8,215 nucleotides of DNA from Pseudomonadota bacterium (GTDB taxonomy: Bacteria; Pseudomonadota; Alphaproteobacteria; Rickettsiales; Midichloriaceae): the NCBI GenBank assembly GCA_027621485.1, contig JAQCBG010000023.1, positions 1 through 8,215 on the forward strand, read 5' to 3'. Made by a program: the position numbers and the translations under genes. The notes under the pieces were generated by a model, which saw nothing but the letters and a program-made list of their open reading frames with translations, was not told where the DNA came from and made no database searches. Of the stretch, positions 7,189-8,215 are shown piece by piece; positions within the stretch are counted from its first letter, which is position 1, and every line of letters starts with the position of its first letter.

Positions 7189-7998
7189 ATGTATTTGCAG
7201 TTTATTAAAGGTGTGTTTATGGTTGCCATTGTTTTATCCAGTTCAAGTCAGTATGCCTATTCTAATAAGGGTGCTAACGATATCATGACTAAAAAATCAG
7301 GACAGTCTGAGAATGCGGCGAGTAATAAAAATGTATCTAATGAGGTAGTTTCAATGGGTGATCAATTAGATCAAAGCCAACTTACTCAATCAAAAGATAA
7401 ATTACTTTTGAAGCTTAAAGATGGTGCTGTGGAGATAGAATTGTATAAAGAGCAAGCACCTGCTCATGTGCAGAGAGTTATAGAATTAGCTAGCGAAGGG
7501 TTTTATAATGGTATTACTTTTCACAGAGTTATTCCTGGTTTTATGGCTCAAGCAGGTGACCCAAGAGGTGATGGAACAGGTGGTAGTGATAAATCAAACT
7601 TAAAGGCTGAATTTAATGAAATACAGCATGTAAGAGGTGTTGTTTCCATGGCGCGCGCTCAAGATATAAATAGTGCAAATAGCCAATTTTTTATTATGCT
7701 TGGAGATGCTGCGCATTTAAATGGCCAGTATACAGCATTTGGAAGAGTGATTTCTGGTATGGAGTATGTTGATAATATCAAAGCTGGGAATGTTCAAAAT
7801 AATGGCATGGTTCCAGATCCAAAAGATAAGATTATAGAGATGAGCTTTATTGCAGCCTCTGCTGCAGGCAGTAATACACAAGATACAAATTCATCATTGA
7901 CAGATAATATATCTACAAGCGGCAGCGATGAAAAGCTAATGAGTATTGATGAATTATCATCTTCTATGACATCTGAAGATTCATCTGCATCATCTTAA
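7189..7998 (+). CDS. Exported cyclophilin-type peptidyl-prolyl cis-trans isomerase
   Basis: Catalyses proline cis-trans isomerisation and, if exported as predicted, helps envelope proteins fold in the periplasm. From ATG 7189 (269 aa): signal peptide 1-25 (Lys7, core GVFMVAIVL, end Ala-Tyr-Ser); polar, probably disordered linker 26-70; cyclophilin domain about 72-212. Conserved residues include FHRV with the catalytic Arg113 (Arg55 in human CypA), Phe118, Met119, Gln121, GDPRGDGTGG and SQFFI (165-169). The CypA Trp121 position aligns with His176, common in bacterial forms. The last 42 residues are 15 Ser plus acidic residues, unusual for the family. Start choice: TTG 7174 is also open. ATG 7219 has the best Shine-Dalgarno (AAAGG, 7207-7211) but would remove the basic part of the signal peptide. 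Single-gene unit between its own promoter and a strong terminator. Confidence 0.9.
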   Translation: MYLQFIKGVFMVAIVLSSSSQYAYSNKGANDIMTKKSGQSENAASNKNVSNEVVSMGDQLDQSQLTQSKDKLLLKLKDGAVEIELYKEQAPAHVQRVIELASEGFYNGITFHRVIPGFMAQAGDPRGDGTGGSDKSNLKAEFNEIQHVRGVVSMARAQDINSANSQFFIMLGDAAHLNGQYTAFGRVISGMEYVDNIKAGNVQNNGMVPDPKDKIIEMSFIAASAAGSNTQDTNSSLTDNISTSGSDEKLMSIDELSSSMTSEDSSASS

Positions 7999-8011
7999 AA
8001 AAAGAAACTAA

Positions 8012-8061
8012 AAAAATAAGGCTTATGTTTTCTATTAAGAGAAAATATAAGCCTTATTTTT
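8012..8061. terminator. Bidirectional rho-independent terminator
   Basis: Left arm AAAAATAAGGCTTAT (8012-8026) pairs perfectly with ATAAGCCTTATTTTT (8047-8061). It continues inward through a G-U pair (8027/8046) and TTTTCT/AGAAAA (8028-8033 with 8040-8045) to a 6-nt loop (8034-8039), for 22 paired positions. A-rich and U-rich tracts flank the GC core on both strands, so it can work both ways. It begins 14 nt after the cyclophilin stop codon. Confidence 0.92.
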
Positions 8062-8082
8062 ATCTGAGAAATCTTGAATTCA

Positions 8083-8215
8083 TTAAAAAAGATTTGAAAA
8101 AATATATCTTCTCAAGCCACGCTTCTTTTTGTATTGATTCTGCGCTCTACATATAGCAAAAGAGACACAGACCTCACAATCCTTCTCTACAAATACTATA
8201 AGGAATGCATATAAA
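8083..8215 (-). CDS. Possible 3' end of an unrecognised gene, cut by the window edge
   Basis: A minus-strand frame is open from the window edge for 43 codons and stops at TAA (8085-8083), 21 nt from the bidirectional terminator, where a convergent gene would be expected to end. The residues include a short hydrophobic stretch (YAFLIVFV), three cysteines in DCEVCVSFAIC and a basic tail (YKKKRGLRRY). I do not recognise it. In AT-rich DNA a 43-codon open frame can be chance, so the call rests mainly on its position beside the terminator. Confidence 0.27.
   Translation of the reverse strand, partial: LYAFLIVFVEKDCEVCVSFAICRAQNQYKKKRGLRRYIFSNLF

Overview
The window is AT-rich (roughly one-third G+C by eye) and reads as a compact chromosomal segment of an alphaproteobacterium. 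It most resembles a Rickettsiales-type intracellular bacterium. This placement is an inference from base composition, compact versions of universal proteins (MetRS without a C-terminal tRNA-binding domain, short TolC and PriA) and weak or absent Shine-Dalgarno sites before most genes. No marker gene fixes the genus. Nearly everything here is housekeeping. I see no transposase, CRISPR array, toxin-antitoxin pair, phage gene or recognisable new defence or biosynthetic system.

Layout: (1) 33-3307, plus strand: tolC (outer-membrane efflux/secretion channel), then priA (replication-restart helicase) after 29 nt. (2) 3308-3477: short spacer where priA and murB converge, with no clear terminator. 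(3) 6240-3478, minus strand: promoter, tRNA-Arg(TCT), metG (methionyl-tRNA synthetase), tRNA-Thr(CGT), then murB (peptidoglycan precursor reductase), which has its own candidate promoter. The metG stop codon shares its last base with the first base of tRNA-Thr. (4) 6201-6532: 332-nt divergent spacer with the tRNA-Arg promoter, a perfect 20-bp tandem duplication and a smaller direct repeat. (5) 6533-6958, plus strand: a BamE/SmpA-type lipoprotein. (6) 7129-8061, plus strand: a good sigma70-like promoter, an exported cyclophilin-type peptidyl-prolyl isomerase with a serine-rich tail, and a long bidirectional hairpin terminator. (7) 8062-8215: possibly the 3' end of a minus-strand gene that runs off the window.

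Functionally there are two themes. The envelope genes are TolC, MurB, the BamE-like lipoprotein and the exported isomerase, the last two plausibly serving outer-membrane protein assembly and folding. The information-processing genes are PriA, MetRS and two tRNAs.

The observations most worth checking are about gene expression rather than new enzymes. RNase P maturation of tRNA-Thr should cut the metG stop codon as TA|G, recalling the mitochondrial tRNA-punctuation arrangement. The priA start has two mini-ORFs chained by 4-nt stop/start overlaps. The only two strong Shine-Dalgarno sites in the window both point at ATGs that are not the obvious start of the downstream protein.
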